From assembly GCA_023435645.1 (NCBI GenBank), contig JAEYRK010000010.1, positions 1-64,000 on the forward strand: 64,000 nt of DNA, given 5' to 3'. Under the pieces are notes generated by a model. That model was not told the DNA's origin. It was given only the letters and a program-made list of their open reading frames with translations, and did no database searches. The DNA comes from Bacillota bacterium. GTDB taxonomy: Bacteria; Bacillota; Clostridia; Lachnospirales; Lachnospiraceae. Numbering within the stretch: the stretch's first letter is position 1; each line of letters begins with the position of its first letter. Both the position numbers and the translations under genes were made by a program. Of this stretch, positions 42,782 to 52,064 are shown in pieces.

Positions 42782-45700
42782 ATGAATAGGAAAAGAATAC
42801 TGATGCAAAAACAGAAAAGACGTTCTTCCGGTATCCATGGTACCATAGGGATTTCTTTATTGATGATACTTTTAAGTCTACTATGGTATGGGGGAGATCG
42901 TCGTTTTGACAGAGCCGATGCCGCCACACAGAAGAAGGAGACTGTTGAAATAAGAGTTATCGGCACTACCGATTTACATGGACAGCTGAATAGTAAGGAC
43001 TATGAGCTGGGTGTGGATTATAACAATGGAGGCCTCGCCAGAGTTATGGACCTAATTACCAGGACCAGAAATGAGCGCCCGAAAGAGAATACCATCACAC
43101 TGGATGCAGGGGATGTCTTATATGACTATACCACCGAATACATATTTTCAGAGGATCAGTCCAGTATTCAACCAATCTATCAAGCCATGGCTATGATAGG
43201 CTATGATGCGATTACTTTGGGCAATCATGATTTTGACTATGGCTATGAATACCTCCTCAGACAGCTGAACGGCTCCGGACTCAGAAATATTACAGTGGTT
43301 TCTAATGTTACCGATTCCAAGACCGGAAAATACCCGTTCCATGAGACGATGCTGATCACCAGGCAAATGAAAACTACCTCGGGTAAAACCGTAGAGGTCA
43401 CCATCGGGATTATCGGTCAAACGATACCAACCTTAACCTCTAAGACCCATAGCTATGCCGGTATCCTAAAGACGGAGGATATGGTACAGAATGCGAAGAC
43501 AAAGGCTGCCCAGCTGAAGGAAATGGGGGCGGATATCATCATTGCTCTGTCCCATACCGGAATAGGGCCGGAAAATCCGGAATTGAATTTTAAGAATGTA
43601 GCGTATGCGCTATCTAAAATTCCGGAAATTGATGTGATTGTAAGCGGCCATGAGCATAACCTGTTTCCCACTACGGATATGACCTCCCCCTATTATAAGC
43701 TGCCGAATGTGGATAAGGAAACCTATCTGATGAACGGCAAAAATGTTATTATGGCAGGAGACCGTGGGAAAGCGATTGGAGTTGTGGATCTGTCACTTCA
43801 GGTAACAGAAGAGGGTGTGGAGATTATCGACCGGAAATCCGAGCTTCGGATGGTAACCGCGAATAGTACGAAGGAGGATAAGAAGCTTGCCGGACTTTAT
43901 GGCAGCTGGGAGGATCAGCTACTGGAATATTCCACGGATGTGATCGGTGAGCTGGATAGTGATACGGTAATACAGAACTGGTATGGATTATTGGGTGATA
44001 ATCCCGCAATCCAGCTGCTCAACGATTCTAAAATTCAGTATGCCCTTCATTTTACCTATAACACAGGAACCGCATACAAGGATTATCCGATCATTGCCGC
44101 TTCTACCTATGGGAGCTATGGTGCCGGCTCAATTGATGATTTTATCAATATCAGAGATCAGATAACAGAATCTGAGCTATCGGTACTCCAACCCTACAAT
44201 AACTACCTGTATGTATACACAATTACCGGAAAACAGCTGAAGGAATGGCTGGAGTGGTCCGCCAGTGCTTATGAAACCCTGAGCAGGGGAAGAACATGGA
44301 CGGATCCGGTGATGTCCTCCCTAATGAAGGAGACGGGGTTGAAGTCTCTGATTAAGGAGGAATGGTTGAATGATTGGAGTAACTTCTTTATCTTTGACGG
44401 GATTGACTATGTGATTGATCCGACCCTGGAAGCAAGGTATGATTTTTCCGGTAATAAAATTAGCAATAACCGAAGAATCAAAAGTCTGAAGCTGAATGGT
44501 ACCGACGTTAAGGATGATATGGTATTCCTCTTGTCAACGAATAAGATTACAATTCCTGTGGAAGCTAACCAAGGTGTTGAGAAGCAGGCTGTATTCAGTG
44601 GCTTCAATAGAAGCCAGTCAATTCTCGGCAAATATTTGGAGAGGGAATATCGTAACGGAAGTCTTATGCCGCAGGTGGACTATAACTGGAGTGTAAGTTT
44701 ACCGTCTAGCTATCGGTTTATTGTAAAGACGCCTTACTATGCAGAGAAGCATTTTAAAGCATCACCCTATTATCAAAGCGATCTGACAGTAGCAAATCAA
44801 TACCATTATTATATTGCAGCCTATCAACAGGAGAATAAGGATAAGATCAGTCCGACAATCATCACAGCGCCTGTGGTAACCAGTGCCACAGCCAGCCCCT
44901 ATGAGGTGGCTCTTCAGGTATCGGATGCCTCTGAGATCAAAGCAGTCCGGATGCAGAAGGGGAACTATGATCTGAAGGATCCCAGCTGGTCCATTGCCAG
45001 GCTCCTAAGCAATCCGAGATTTACCGTATATGATAATGGAATCTATAGCATTTATGCCGAGGACATCTATGGAAATAAAACATTAAAGAAGCTGGTGGTG
45101 GATAATTTTGATGAGAATCTGCTTTCCAGACCAACCGTAGATTCCTATACAAACCGGAAAACGAAAATATCAGGTAAAGCAGAACCGATGTCAACCATTG
45201 TGTTTGAAGCCTATACCGGTATCTACGAGGATAAGGTTGGAGTAAACGGAGGATTTTCCTATGCATTACCAGCCCAACCCTCCGGAACCATCGTGAATGT
45301 CTACATCAAGGATGAGGCAAAGGGCCTGGTGAGTGAGAGAGTTCAGGTAACGGTGAAGCGTACCGGGCCTAATCAGCCAAGCCTGCTGCCGCTATCGAAC
45401 AAGATGAATTATATCCAGGGAGATACCAATGATGATGATGCCTCAGTGATTGTCATGGTTGATGATTTTGTATATGTAGCAGAGAATGGAGGCAAGGAAT
45501 TATACGAGAAAGCAGCCGATATCTACAATTCCAAGGCAAAGGTGATAGAAAGCTCCTTCTCAGTGGATTCCTACGGTTACTTTACCATGATGCTTCCTCC
45601 TCAGGAAGCTGGTAAATCAATTACAATATACAATATCGACCATCTCTCTAGAATCAGCCGGGTTGCTACAATCAAAGTAAATGAGGTGGCTCCAAATGCT

Positions 45701-47026
45701 CCTGTCGTTTATGAGGTCAGTAATATAGAGAAGCAGGTGACCGGTAATGTTCCGGGAGCAGGCAATAAAATATATACAGTTGCACTAAAGCTTGGTGATA
45801 AAACCTATACGACGAAAACAAATAAAGAGGGGGATTTTACCTTCAGCTTTAACGAACAGCTCAAAGCAGGTCAGCTGCTTTCCGTTACAGCATCCGATAT
45901 GATGAACGGAGCTACTAGGGAGAGCTTTCCAACAACCGTGATTGTGAATGATATTGAGAAATACCTAAGACTCTCCTCCACCAATCTGACAATGAATAGG
46001 GTTACGAGCAAGACCAGTATCGTATCGGGCTATTATTATGATGGAGGAACCGTATTTCTGGCCATCAGCGAGGGAGAGGGAGAAAGCTTTAAGAATACCC
46101 TATATACCCTTACAACAGATGAATTTAGCAGATATAAGCTTGAATTAGATAATAAACTGGAGCCGGGGATGAAGGTTTATGTCATGGCCAGATTCATGGA
46201 AGGAAGGATATTGCTTGCTAACCGGACAGACGTATTGCCGAGCCGACCGGAAATGCCTATACTCATAAAGGAAGTTACCAATGCGGATAAGCTGGTACAG
46301 GTAGCGGCCGATATCAATTCTGAGATTACTTTAACCATTGGCAGTAAAAAATATATCACAAAGGAATATAAGAAGGATCAGGATAAGGGCTTATACATCT
46401 ACTCCTTCGAAACGGACCGTGAAGCTTCCGGAGTAGCTATTACTGTATCAGCCTCCAATGAAGCCGGCACCAGTGAGCTCCTATCATCGAAAATCGTAAA
46501 GGCAGCACCGGATGCACCGGTGGTGAAGCCGATTAAATCAAGTGATAAGAAGATTACCGGAACCATAGAGCTTTTGGATTATGTGGCTCCTAAAGCAGAG
46601 ATACCTGTGAATCCCGAGGAGGAAGAACCTGCAGCTACTGCTCCCGAGGAGGAAGCTAACAGCTCTGATGGTTCAGAAAGCTCACCAAAAACAGGGAAGA
46701 CCGTAGAATCTATTCAGCCAAAGAAGGATACTAGCGGTAAGCAGACGGAGGCTGATAAGACTTCTGACAAATCCGAAGCAGGAAAGACAGAGGAGAAGCA
46801 GTCCGATGAAGTTCCTGAGACCTTAAGGAATGCACCGAAGAAGGTGGCTGCAACCCAGACCAGGGTCTTCGCTCAGATTGGGAAGAAGACCTATGAAGGC
46901 ACCATTGATGCGAAGGGTAATTTCACCATTCAGATCCCGAAGCAGAAGGCCGGTACGGCCATTAAGCTATGGGGAACCAATAAGGCAGGCAGAGGCCCGC
47001 TGGTGAAGGTGGTCGTCGTTAAGTAA
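42782..47026 (+). CDS. large exported 5'-nucleotidase/cyclic-phosphodiesterase-like protein with Ig-like repeats
   Basis: A 1414-residue exported protein. A basic start and hydrophobic helix (about 20-39) form a signal peptide, with a possible cut near RADAAT. The metallophosphoesterase domain (about 55-310) shows all metal motifs: GTTDLHG, LDAGD, LGNHDFDYG, ALSHTG and SGHEH. The 5'-nucleotidase C-terminal domain (about 375-600) binds the base. From about 690 onward, beta-rich bacterial Ig-like units recur, then an acidic Ser/Glu/Lys-rich linker (about 1275-1365) and a last beta unit. I see no sortase signal or C-terminal anchor. It probably releases nucleosides or phosphate from extracellular nucleotides. 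Confidence 0.85.
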   Translation: MNRKRILMQKQKRRSSGIHGTIGISLLMILLSLLWYGGDRRFDRADAATQKKETVEIRVIGTTDLHGQLNSKDYELGVDYNNGGLARVMDLITRTRNERPKENTITLDAGDVLYDYTTEYIFSEDQSSIQPIYQAMAMIGYDAITLGNHDFDYGYEYLLRQLNGSGLRNITVVSNVTDSKTGKYPFHETMLITRQMKTTSGKTVEVTIGIIGQTIPTLTSKTHSYAGILKTEDMVQNAKTKAAQLKEMGADIIIALSHTGIGPENPELNFKNVAYALSKIPEIDVIVSGHEHNLFPTTDMTSPYYKLPNVDKETYLMNGKNVIMAGDRGKAIGVVDLSLQVTEEGVEIIDRKSELRMVTANSTKEDKKLAGLYGSWEDQLLEYSTDVIGELDSDTVIQNWYGLLGDNPAIQLLNDSKIQYALHFTYNTGTAYKDYPIIAASTYGSYGAGSIDDFINIRDQITESELSVLQPYNNYLYVYTITGKQLKEWLEWSASAYETLSRGRTWTDPVMSSLMKETGLKSLIKEEWLNDWSNFFIFDGIDYVIDPTLEARYDFSGNKISNNRRIKSLKLNGTDVKDDMVFLLSTNKITIPVEANQGVEKQAVFSGFNRSQSILGKYLEREYRNGSLMPQVDYNWSVSLPSSYRFIVKTPYYAEKHFKASPYYQSDLTVANQYHYYIAAYQQENKDKISPTIITAPVVTSATASPYEVALQVSDASEIKAVRMQKGNYDLKDPSWSIARLLSNPRFTVYDNGIYSIYAEDIYGNKTLKKLVVDNFDENLLSRPTVDSYTNRKTKISGKAEPMSTIVFEAYTGIYEDKVGVNGGFSYALPAQPSGTIVNVYIKDEAKGLVSERVQVTVKRTGPNQPSLLPLSNKMNYIQGDTNDDDASVIVMVDDFVYVAENGGKELYEKAADIYNSKAKVIESSFSVDSYGYFTMMLPPQEAGKSITIYNIDHLSRISRVATIKVNEVAPNAPVVYEVSNIEKQVTGNVPGAGNKIYTVALKLGDKTYTTKTNKEGDFTFSFNEQLKAGQLLSVTASDMMNGATRESFPTTVIVNDIEKYLRLSSTNLTMNRVTSKTSIVSGYYYDGGTVFLAISEGEGESFKNTLYTLTTDEFSRYKLELDNKLEPGMKVYVMARFMEGRILLANRTDVLPSRPEMPILIKEVTNADKLVQVAADINSEITLTIGSKKYITKEYKKDQDKGLYIYSFETDREASGVAITVSASNEAGTSELLSSKIVKAAPDAPVVKPIKSSDKKITGTIELLDYVAPKAEIPVNPEEEEPAATAPEEEANSSDGSESSPKTGKTVESIQPKKDTSGKQTEADKTSDKSEAGKTEEKQSDEVPETLRNAPKKVAATQTRVFAQIGKKTYEGTIDAKGNFTIQIPKQKAGTAIKLWGTNKAGRGPLVKVVVVK

Positions 47027-47054
47027 ATCAATTATTCATTCAAAATTAAGAGGA

Positions 47055-47130
47055 AAGCAGAGGGTTGTACCGAAGGATTCCACAATAATCAAAGTGGAAA
47101 TCATTCGGATACGACTTTTCTGCTTCTTCC
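47055..47130 (+). terminator. long hairpin after the nucleotidase gene
   Basis: AAGCAGA.GGTTGTACCGAA.GATTCCAC pairs with GTGGAAATC.TTCGGATACGAC..TCTGCTT over more than 25 positions, followed by CTTCC. T run weak; likely a terminator or mRNA-end stabiliser. Confidence 0.6.
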
Positions 47131-47251
47131 GTATACAGATTTTATTGGAACCCATTCCTATCCAATAGCGTCTAATCATTAGAACAATAGAAACTATAAT
47201 TATGAATGCATCATGTAAAAGAATGAATTTTATAATGAGGAGGGGGATTGA

Positions 47252-48298
47252 ATGAAAAAGTTCAAAGGAATGATTATGTTATGTATGGCATTGCTACTGA
47301 TCATCAGCACAACGGCCTGCGCTAGTAATAGCAAAAATGACGGTCCTATTTACAAAGAGGCTAAAAGTGATATGTCCTATGACAGTGCGACAGGCAGTTC
47401 CAATGGCATGGATAAGGGGGAAGCAACGGCCCCACAAGAGACAGCTGATATATCAGGGGGTAAATCAAATGCCATTACAATTGCATCTACAGTCACCTCG
47501 AATATTCCTAGTACAGGGATGATGGAGAAGATCATTCGCCGCATTGAAATGGAGCTTGAAACTCAGGAGTTTGATACGCTGATCAATGGGATCAATGATG
47601 AGATTAGGAGACTTGAAGGTTATGTAGAAAATTCCAGTATCAGCGGAAAGCGAATTCAATATGAAAACAGACTTCGCAGAGGCAATATCGTAGCGAGAAT
47701 TCCAAAGGATAAGCTGGACGAATTCATAGGAGTGATTTCTGAGGCCTCCAATGTAGTAAATAAAGCGGAGTGGGCAGAGAATGTGACCCTGCAGTATGTG
47801 GATACTGAGAGCCATATCAAGGCATTGGAGATTGAGCAGGAGAAGCTGTATGAATTGCTTGGTAAAACCGGCACACTGGAGGATATCCTGACCCTGGAAA
47901 GCAGATTAAGTAGCATCCGTTATGAACTGGAAAGCTATAAGTCCCAGTTGAGGATCTATGACAATAAGGTGGATTATAGTACGGTAACCCTCAATATTCA
48001 GGAAGTAGAGCGTTTTACTCCGAAGGAAGAAGCAAAGGTATCTGTCATGACCAGAATAAAGAACGGCTTCAGTGACACCATATACAATATCAGTGAAGGC
48101 TTTAAGGATTTTATTGTAGGCTTTACAGTTAATCTTCCCTATATCCTGTTCTGGGCGGCCTTGCTTCTGATCGGTAGCCTACTGATTAGAAGAAGCTATA
48201 AGAAATATATAGGAAGGAAGCTTAAGGGGAAGAATAGCGAATCAACTGACAAAATACAAGAGAAGCATGAGCATGGGGAGAACAATAAATCAAACTGA
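47252..48298 (+). CDS. DUF4349 lipoprotein with C-terminal membrane helix
   Basis: A 348-residue protein starting at ATG 47252 after GAGGAGGGGG. The signal peptide ends in a lipobox (STTAC, Cys about 23). A low-complexity linker follows to about 85. The DUF4349 core (about 90-255) has IIRRIEMELETQEFD, VARIPKDKLDEFI, the paired helices ALEIEQEKLYELL and TLESRLSSIRYELES, then DYSTVTLNIQEVE. A membrane helix (about 285-310, LPYILFWAALLLIGSLLI) and a basic tail end it. The family is widespread in Firmicutes and uncharacterised. The long coiled coil suggests an envelope partner. Confidence 0.88.
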   Translation: MKKFKGMIMLCMALLLIISTTACASNSKNDGPIYKEAKSDMSYDSATGSSNGMDKGEATAPQETADISGGKSNAITIASTVTSNIPSTGMMEKIIRRIEMELETQEFDTLINGINDEIRRLEGYVENSSISGKRIQYENRLRRGNIVARIPKDKLDEFIGVISEASNVVNKAEWAENVTLQYVDTESHIKALEIEQEKLYELLGKTGTLEDILTLESRLSSIRYELESYKSQLRIYDNKVDYSTVTLNIQEVERFTPKEEAKVSVMTRIKNGFSDTIYNISEGFKDFIVGFTVNLPYILFWAALLLIGSLLIRRSYKKYIGRKLKGKNSESTDKIQEKHEHGENNKSN

Positions 48299-48406
48299 TG
48301 AGAATGAAATAATTACGGAAGTATTCCAATCCGGCATGGCTTATTGAAGCCATCCGTGCAGGCAATATCGTCATCAGACAAAGTACAATTTCCACACTAC
48401 AGCATA

Positions 48407-48463
48407 GGGCTGATAGACTCCACATAGCTTCTCAGCTATGAGGGAGCTATCAGCCCGTTTTTA
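48407..48463 (+). terminator. strong intrinsic terminator
   Basis: GGGCTGATAG.CTCC..CATAGCT pairs with AGCTATG..GGAG.CTATCAGCCC, followed by GTTTTT. It separates the lipoprotein gene from the polymerase gene. Confidence 0.92.
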
Positions 48464-48466
48464 TTC

Positions 48467-48495
48467 TTTACAGCTGATACAGGCTTTGCTATGAT
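48467..48495 (+). promoter_or_regulatory. promoter of the Y-family polymerase gene
   Basis: TTTACA (48467-48472), 17 bases, TATGAT (48490-48495), directly after the terminator. The start point near 48502 rules out an ATG at 48501 as initiator. No clear LexA box (GAAC-N4-GTTC) is seen around it. Confidence 0.7.
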
Positions 48496-48557
48496 GAAGG
48501 ATGAGCAGAGGAATCAATAAGAAAATATCATCTAAAAAACATGCTATGGAGGGAAGA

Positions 48558-49775
48558 TTGGATAAGGTAATATTTCATATAGATGTCAATAACGCCTTCT
48601 TAAGCTGGGAAGCCGTGCATCGTCTTTCACAGGGGGATACGCTGGACCTGCGAACGATTGCTTCCGCTGTGGCTGGTGACAGGAGCAAGCGTCATGGCAT
48701 TATTCTGGCGAAATCCAACCCGGCGAAGCAATGTGGGGTGAAGACAGGGGAAGCGATTGTGGATGCCCTAAAAAAATGCCCAAACTTGACCCTTGTTCCG
48801 CCGAGCCATGGTCTTTATCGGCAGTACTCAGAGGCCTTTATCGGAATTCTGATGGATTTCTCTCCCTGTGTAGAGAGATACTCCATCGACGAGGCCTTCT
48901 GTGATATGACGGGTATGGAAGCCTTATTCGGAACTCCCCTGGAGATGGCTGATAGGATTCGGACAAGGATTCGGGAAGAGCTTCATTTTACCGTAAATAT
49001 CGGAATATCTACGAATAAGCTCCTGGCAAAGATGGCCTCGGATTTTCAGAAGCCGGATAGAGTTCATACACTCTTTCCCTGGGAAATCAAGGAGAAGATG
49101 TGGGGACTTCCCGTAGGAGAGCTGTTCTCTGTTGGACAGTCAACCGTAAAGAAGTTAAATACCCTGGGGATAAGAACCATCGGAGAGCTGGCGCAAACCG
49201 ATGTAGAGATACTGAAAGCGCACCTAAAGAAGCATGGGGAGGTAATTCACAGCTTTGCCAATGGATTGGATGCTTCCGTCATATCGCAGGAGGAGGTAAA
49301 GAATAAGGGCTACGGTAACTCCACAACCATATCCTTTGATGTGGAGGAGGAATCTACAGCAAAAATGATTCTCCTAACCCTGGCGGAGTCCGTGGGGGCC
49401 AGACTTCGGAAGGATTATGTAAGGGCTCAGGTTGTATCCGTCAGTATCGTAGATTCTATGTTTCGCAACTCCTCCCATCAGATGACACTGCTCAGTCCGA
49501 CACAGAGTACGGATGAGCTTCATAAGGCAGCCTGTAGCCTGTTTGATGAGCTGTGGGATCAGTCACCGATTCGTAATCTGGGTCTTCAGACCAGTAAGGT
49601 CGTAGCTGAGGATGCAGAGCGGCAGATGAACCTCTTCGGCTTGGGTACGGATGAAAAGAGGGCAAAGCTGGATGCAGCGATTGACCGGATTCGGGACCGT
49701 TATGGATCAAGCTCCATTCAGAGAGCAAGTCTTGCTAAAATGGAATCAAGGAAAAAGAATAGAAAGGACGAGTAA
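48558..49775 (+). CDS. dinB: Y-family DNA polymerase (DinB/Pol IV type)
   Basis: A 405-residue translesion polymerase. TTG 48558 is chosen: GGAGGG lies five bases upstream, the product begins MDKVIFHIDVNNAFLSWEAV (catalytic Asp in HIDVNNAF), and the promoter places the mRNA start near 48502. The second catalytic motif is CVERYSIDEAFCDMTG (about 100-115). Helix-hairpin-helix and little-finger regions follow (LNTLGIRTIGELA, GNSTTISFDVEEE). It lacks a clear clamp-binding QLSLF motif at the end, but RQMNLFGLG near residue 375 fits that role. Family members copy damaged DNA at low fidelity. Confidence 0.93.
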   Translation: MDKVIFHIDVNNAFLSWEAVHRLSQGDTLDLRTIASAVAGDRSKRHGIILAKSNPAKQCGVKTGEAIVDALKKCPNLTLVPPSHGLYRQYSEAFIGILMDFSPCVERYSIDEAFCDMTGMEALFGTPLEMADRIRTRIREELHFTVNIGISTNKLLAKMASDFQKPDRVHTLFPWEIKEKMWGLPVGELFSVGQSTVKKLNTLGIRTIGELAQTDVEILKAHLKKHGEVIHSFANGLDASVISQEEVKNKGYGNSTTISFDVEEESTAKMILLTLAESVGARLRKDYVRAQVVSVSIVDSMFRNSSHQMTLLSPTQSTDELHKAACSLFDELWDQSPIRNLGLQTSKVVAEDAERQMNLFGLGTDEKRAKLDAAIDRIRDRYGSSSIQRASLAKMESRKKNRKDE

Positions 49776-49865
49776 ATCGTCGATTATTACCGTCCGAAAG
49801 AGCTGGTAAATAATGTAAACCGATGCTAAGATGAAGTTAGGCAGCTAGGAGAGGGGGACATTAAT

Positions 49866-50279
49866 TTGCTGAACTACAGGACGGTTTTCTTTCTCATTCT
49901 CATGATATGGAATCAATTCGGTAACGATAGCATGTCAGATCACAAGGGGCAGGATGCTCGTACTCAGGCTGTAAATTTAATTGGGAGCGTGGAAGAAGAG
50001 CAGGCATACCTGACAGAGCTTGAGGCCTTGGACAGGGTGAGGGAAAAATATGCCTCCAATTTCGTAAAGGTATATCGGGACGATCTTAGCTATTATTATC
50101 AGCTCGATATAGCGGATTATTATCTGGTTAGTGAAGGGACGGAGGGGGACCGGTATTACCTGATTCATCTGTACGAATTTGTTGTAGATGAGGAAGAAAG
50201 CGGCATCGGACACACGGTGACCTATGGCTGGTACGCTGTGGACAGAAGAACCGGAGAGATAGAGGAGAGGATGGAATAA
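49866..50279 (+). CDS. small exported protein of unknown function
   Basis: A 137-residue protein starting at TTG 49866, with AGGAGAGGGGG seven bases upstream. Residues 3-18 (NYRTVFFLILMIWNQF) resemble a short signal peptide or membrane anchor. The remainder is acidic with many tyrosines and beta-strand patterns (YYYQLDIADYYLVSEG, YYLIHLYEFVVDEEE, VTYGWYAVDRRTGEIEE). The last strand pair, with a charged turn RRTGE, recalls PepSY-like extracellular domains, but I would not assign the family. Its stop codon lies in the loop of the terminator hairpin at 50264-50298. Confidence 0.6.
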   Translation: MLNYRTVFFLILMIWNQFGNDSMSDHKGQDARTQAVNLIGSVEEEQAYLTELEALDRVREKYASNFVKVYRDDLSYYYQLDIADYYLVSEGTEGDRYYLIHLYEFVVDEEESGIGHTVTYGWYAVDRRTGEIEERME

Positions 50280-50298
50280 GACCATCCTCTCCTTTTTG
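50264..50298 (+). terminator. terminator overlapping the end of the small exported gene
   Basis: GGAGAGGATGG, loop containing the TAA stop, CCATCCTCTCC, then TTTTT. The 5' arm is coding sequence, so translation up to the stop could interfere with the hairpin. On the other strand the MATE gene ends 23 bases away. Confidence 0.85.
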
Positions 50299-50320
50299 TC
50301 GGACAGATATTTGGAAGGTT

Positions 50321-51715
50321 CTAAAGAGTAATGGTTGACCATTTACCGCCGGAAAACCGCTTGAAGCTGGTGATGACGCGGAATACCTGGTCGATCAGCA
50401 AAGCAATCCAGGCTCCATATAAGCCAAGACCGACGGGATAGCACAGCAGATAGGTCAATAGGGGGCGAATTACTGCTACGCTTAAGAAGGAGGTCACGGC
50501 GATAAAGCCGGTATCTCCCGCTCCTCTCAAACAGCCACTCATCACCACCTGTGAGGTCTGTGCATGGGTACCAAGGGCAGCTAAAATCATGATATTGGCA
50601 CCTAGGGCTACGACAGCAGCCTCTGAGCTAAACAGGGAAACCAAAAATGTTCTGCCAAACAGGAAGACAAAGAAGATTACACTGGAGATCATAAAAGCCA
50701 GCCGCTGTCCGATCTTACCATAGATAATGGACAGATCCGGTCGATTTGATCCTAAATTCTGCCCTACAAGGGCAGAGGCAGCGATGGATAAGCCATCCCC
50801 GAAGGCAAAGGAGAGGCTTAGGATATTCATACAAATCAAGTGTGTCGCATATTCGGTGGTCCCGAGTCTGGCGATGATTGCAGCATAGGCGAGAAAACCA
50901 ATTCTCATAAATACCTGCTCTACGAAGGCACTGCTGCTCACCTTCATGATAGGACCGGCAACCCTTTTACTGATGGACCAGAGGGCCTTTTGATGGAAGC
51001 TTAAATAATTCTTTCTTCGAAACAGGGTTGTCAGTGAAATTAAAAATGCAGCGAAGGCACCCATTGCAGTAGCGATGGCAGCTCCCTTTACACCAAGCCT
51101 TGGGAAGAATCCAATACCATTGATCAGAAGATAGTTGAATATGATATTAATGATATTACTGACGATATTTGTGGTCATAGAAATTTTCGTCTTACCACAG
51201 CCCCGCTGGGCCGCATTAATGGTTAGGTTCAGAGACTGGAAGGGTATGCTGATCATGATAACCCTGAAGTAATCCATAGCATCGGAAAGATAGGAGGCTT
51301 CCGCACCGGCCAGTAATAAAATAGGACGGGCAAAGAGATAACCGAGGACGGACATAATCAGGGATATGAAGGTGGATAACAGAATTCCTGAGCGAAGGAC
51401 CAGGTTAGCACCCTTTTGGTCGGATTGTCCCCTTCTTCGTGCAATGACGGCTGTGACTCCGACATTCAGAGAGATAATCATAGCGAGAAGGATGTATTTT
51501 GGTTGATTGGTAATGCCGACAGCAGCGATGGCACCCTTACCCAGTGTTCCGACCATGATGGTATCCACAGAGCCTACAAGTCCGACCAGCAGAGCCTCCA
51601 AAGCAGAGGGCCAGGCGATTCGATAGAAGTTTTTATAGGCAGCTGAGTTAGAGGGCAGTTCACCTACAATCTGCTTCGGCTTCAGCATAGTTTGTATGCT
51701 TAGTAAATTTTTCAT
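50321..51715 (-). CDS. MATE family efflux transporter
   Basis: A 464-residue membrane protein with about twelve hydrophobic helices in two similar halves. The start ATG 51715 follows GGAGAG; in-frame sequence upstream reaches 51793 but overlaps the leader of the promoter at 51811-51838. Residues near 40-55 (WPSALEALLVGLVGSVDTIMVGTLG) match the first MATE repeat (P.....l....D.i.vG.lG), and the second half has KVSSSAFVEQVFMRIGFLAYA. MATE pumps export cationic drugs or metabolites using Na+ or H+ gradients. It stands alone, so the substrate is unknown. Confidence 0.92.
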   Translation of the reverse strand: MKNLLSIQTMLKPKQIVGELPSNSAAYKNFYRIAWPSALEALLVGLVGSVDTIMVGTLGKGAIAAVGITNQPKYILLAMIISLNVGVTAVIARRRGQSDQKGANLVLRSGILLSTFISLIMSVLGYLFARPILLLAGAEASYLSDAMDYFRVIMISIPFQSLNLTINAAQRGCGKTKISMTTNIVSNIINIIFNYLLINGIGFFPRLGVKGAAIATAMGAFAAFLISLTTLFRRKNYLSFHQKALWSISKRVAGPIMKVSSSAFVEQVFMRIGFLAYAAIIARLGTTEYATHLICMNILSLSFAFGDGLSIAASALVGQNLGSNRPDLSIIYGKIGQRLAFMISSVIFFVFLFGRTFLVSLFSSEAAVVALGANIMILAALGTHAQTSQVVMSGCLRGAGDTGFIAVTSFLSVAVIRPLLTYLLCYPVGLGLYGAWIALLIDQVFRVITSFKRFSGGKWSTITL

Positions 51716-51810
51716 AAGTATCTCTCCAATAATATAGTCATAAAACCTTTCCAACATCGGCAGCTGCATAGATAAGCAACAGCCCTTTTTCATAGAGCAT
51801 TATGATTGTG

Positions 51811-51838
51811 ATTATAGCACGTTCAAAATTGAAATCAA
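51811..51838 (-). promoter_or_regulatory. promoter of the MATE gene
   Basis: On the minus strand TTGATT (51838-51833), 16 bases, TATAAT (51816-51811). Confidence 0.6.
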
Positions 51839-51990
51839 TGTTGTAAATTGGCAATATTTCTAAATACATATTATACTTCAATAAAATGCATAGACCTAAG
51901 GGCTTTTAAGCATGATATGATTAACATAGGGTGGGTTTGGAAAAATAAGAATAATATTATTTTTATGCGGTATTATGGTGAGGAAGCCGA

Positions 51991-52019
51991 TTGCCTTTTA
52001 CTAGAAATAGTGGTAAAAT
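51991..52019 (+). promoter_or_regulatory. promoter of deoD-deoC-cdd
   Basis: TTGCCT (51991-51996), 17 bases, TAAAAT (52014-52019), about 46 bases before the deoD ATG. The AT-rich stretch 51839-51990 between the divergent promoters shows no gene. Confidence 0.6.
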
Positions 52020-52064
52020 GGACGTGCTACTAAATAACAGTATGATAAAGGAGGTTGGAGTAGT

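Noticed and set aside
48501..48557. ATG 48501 as start of the Y-family polymerase
   Set aside because: It coincides with the predicted transcription start and would add residues unlike the family; TTG 48558 has the ribosome site.
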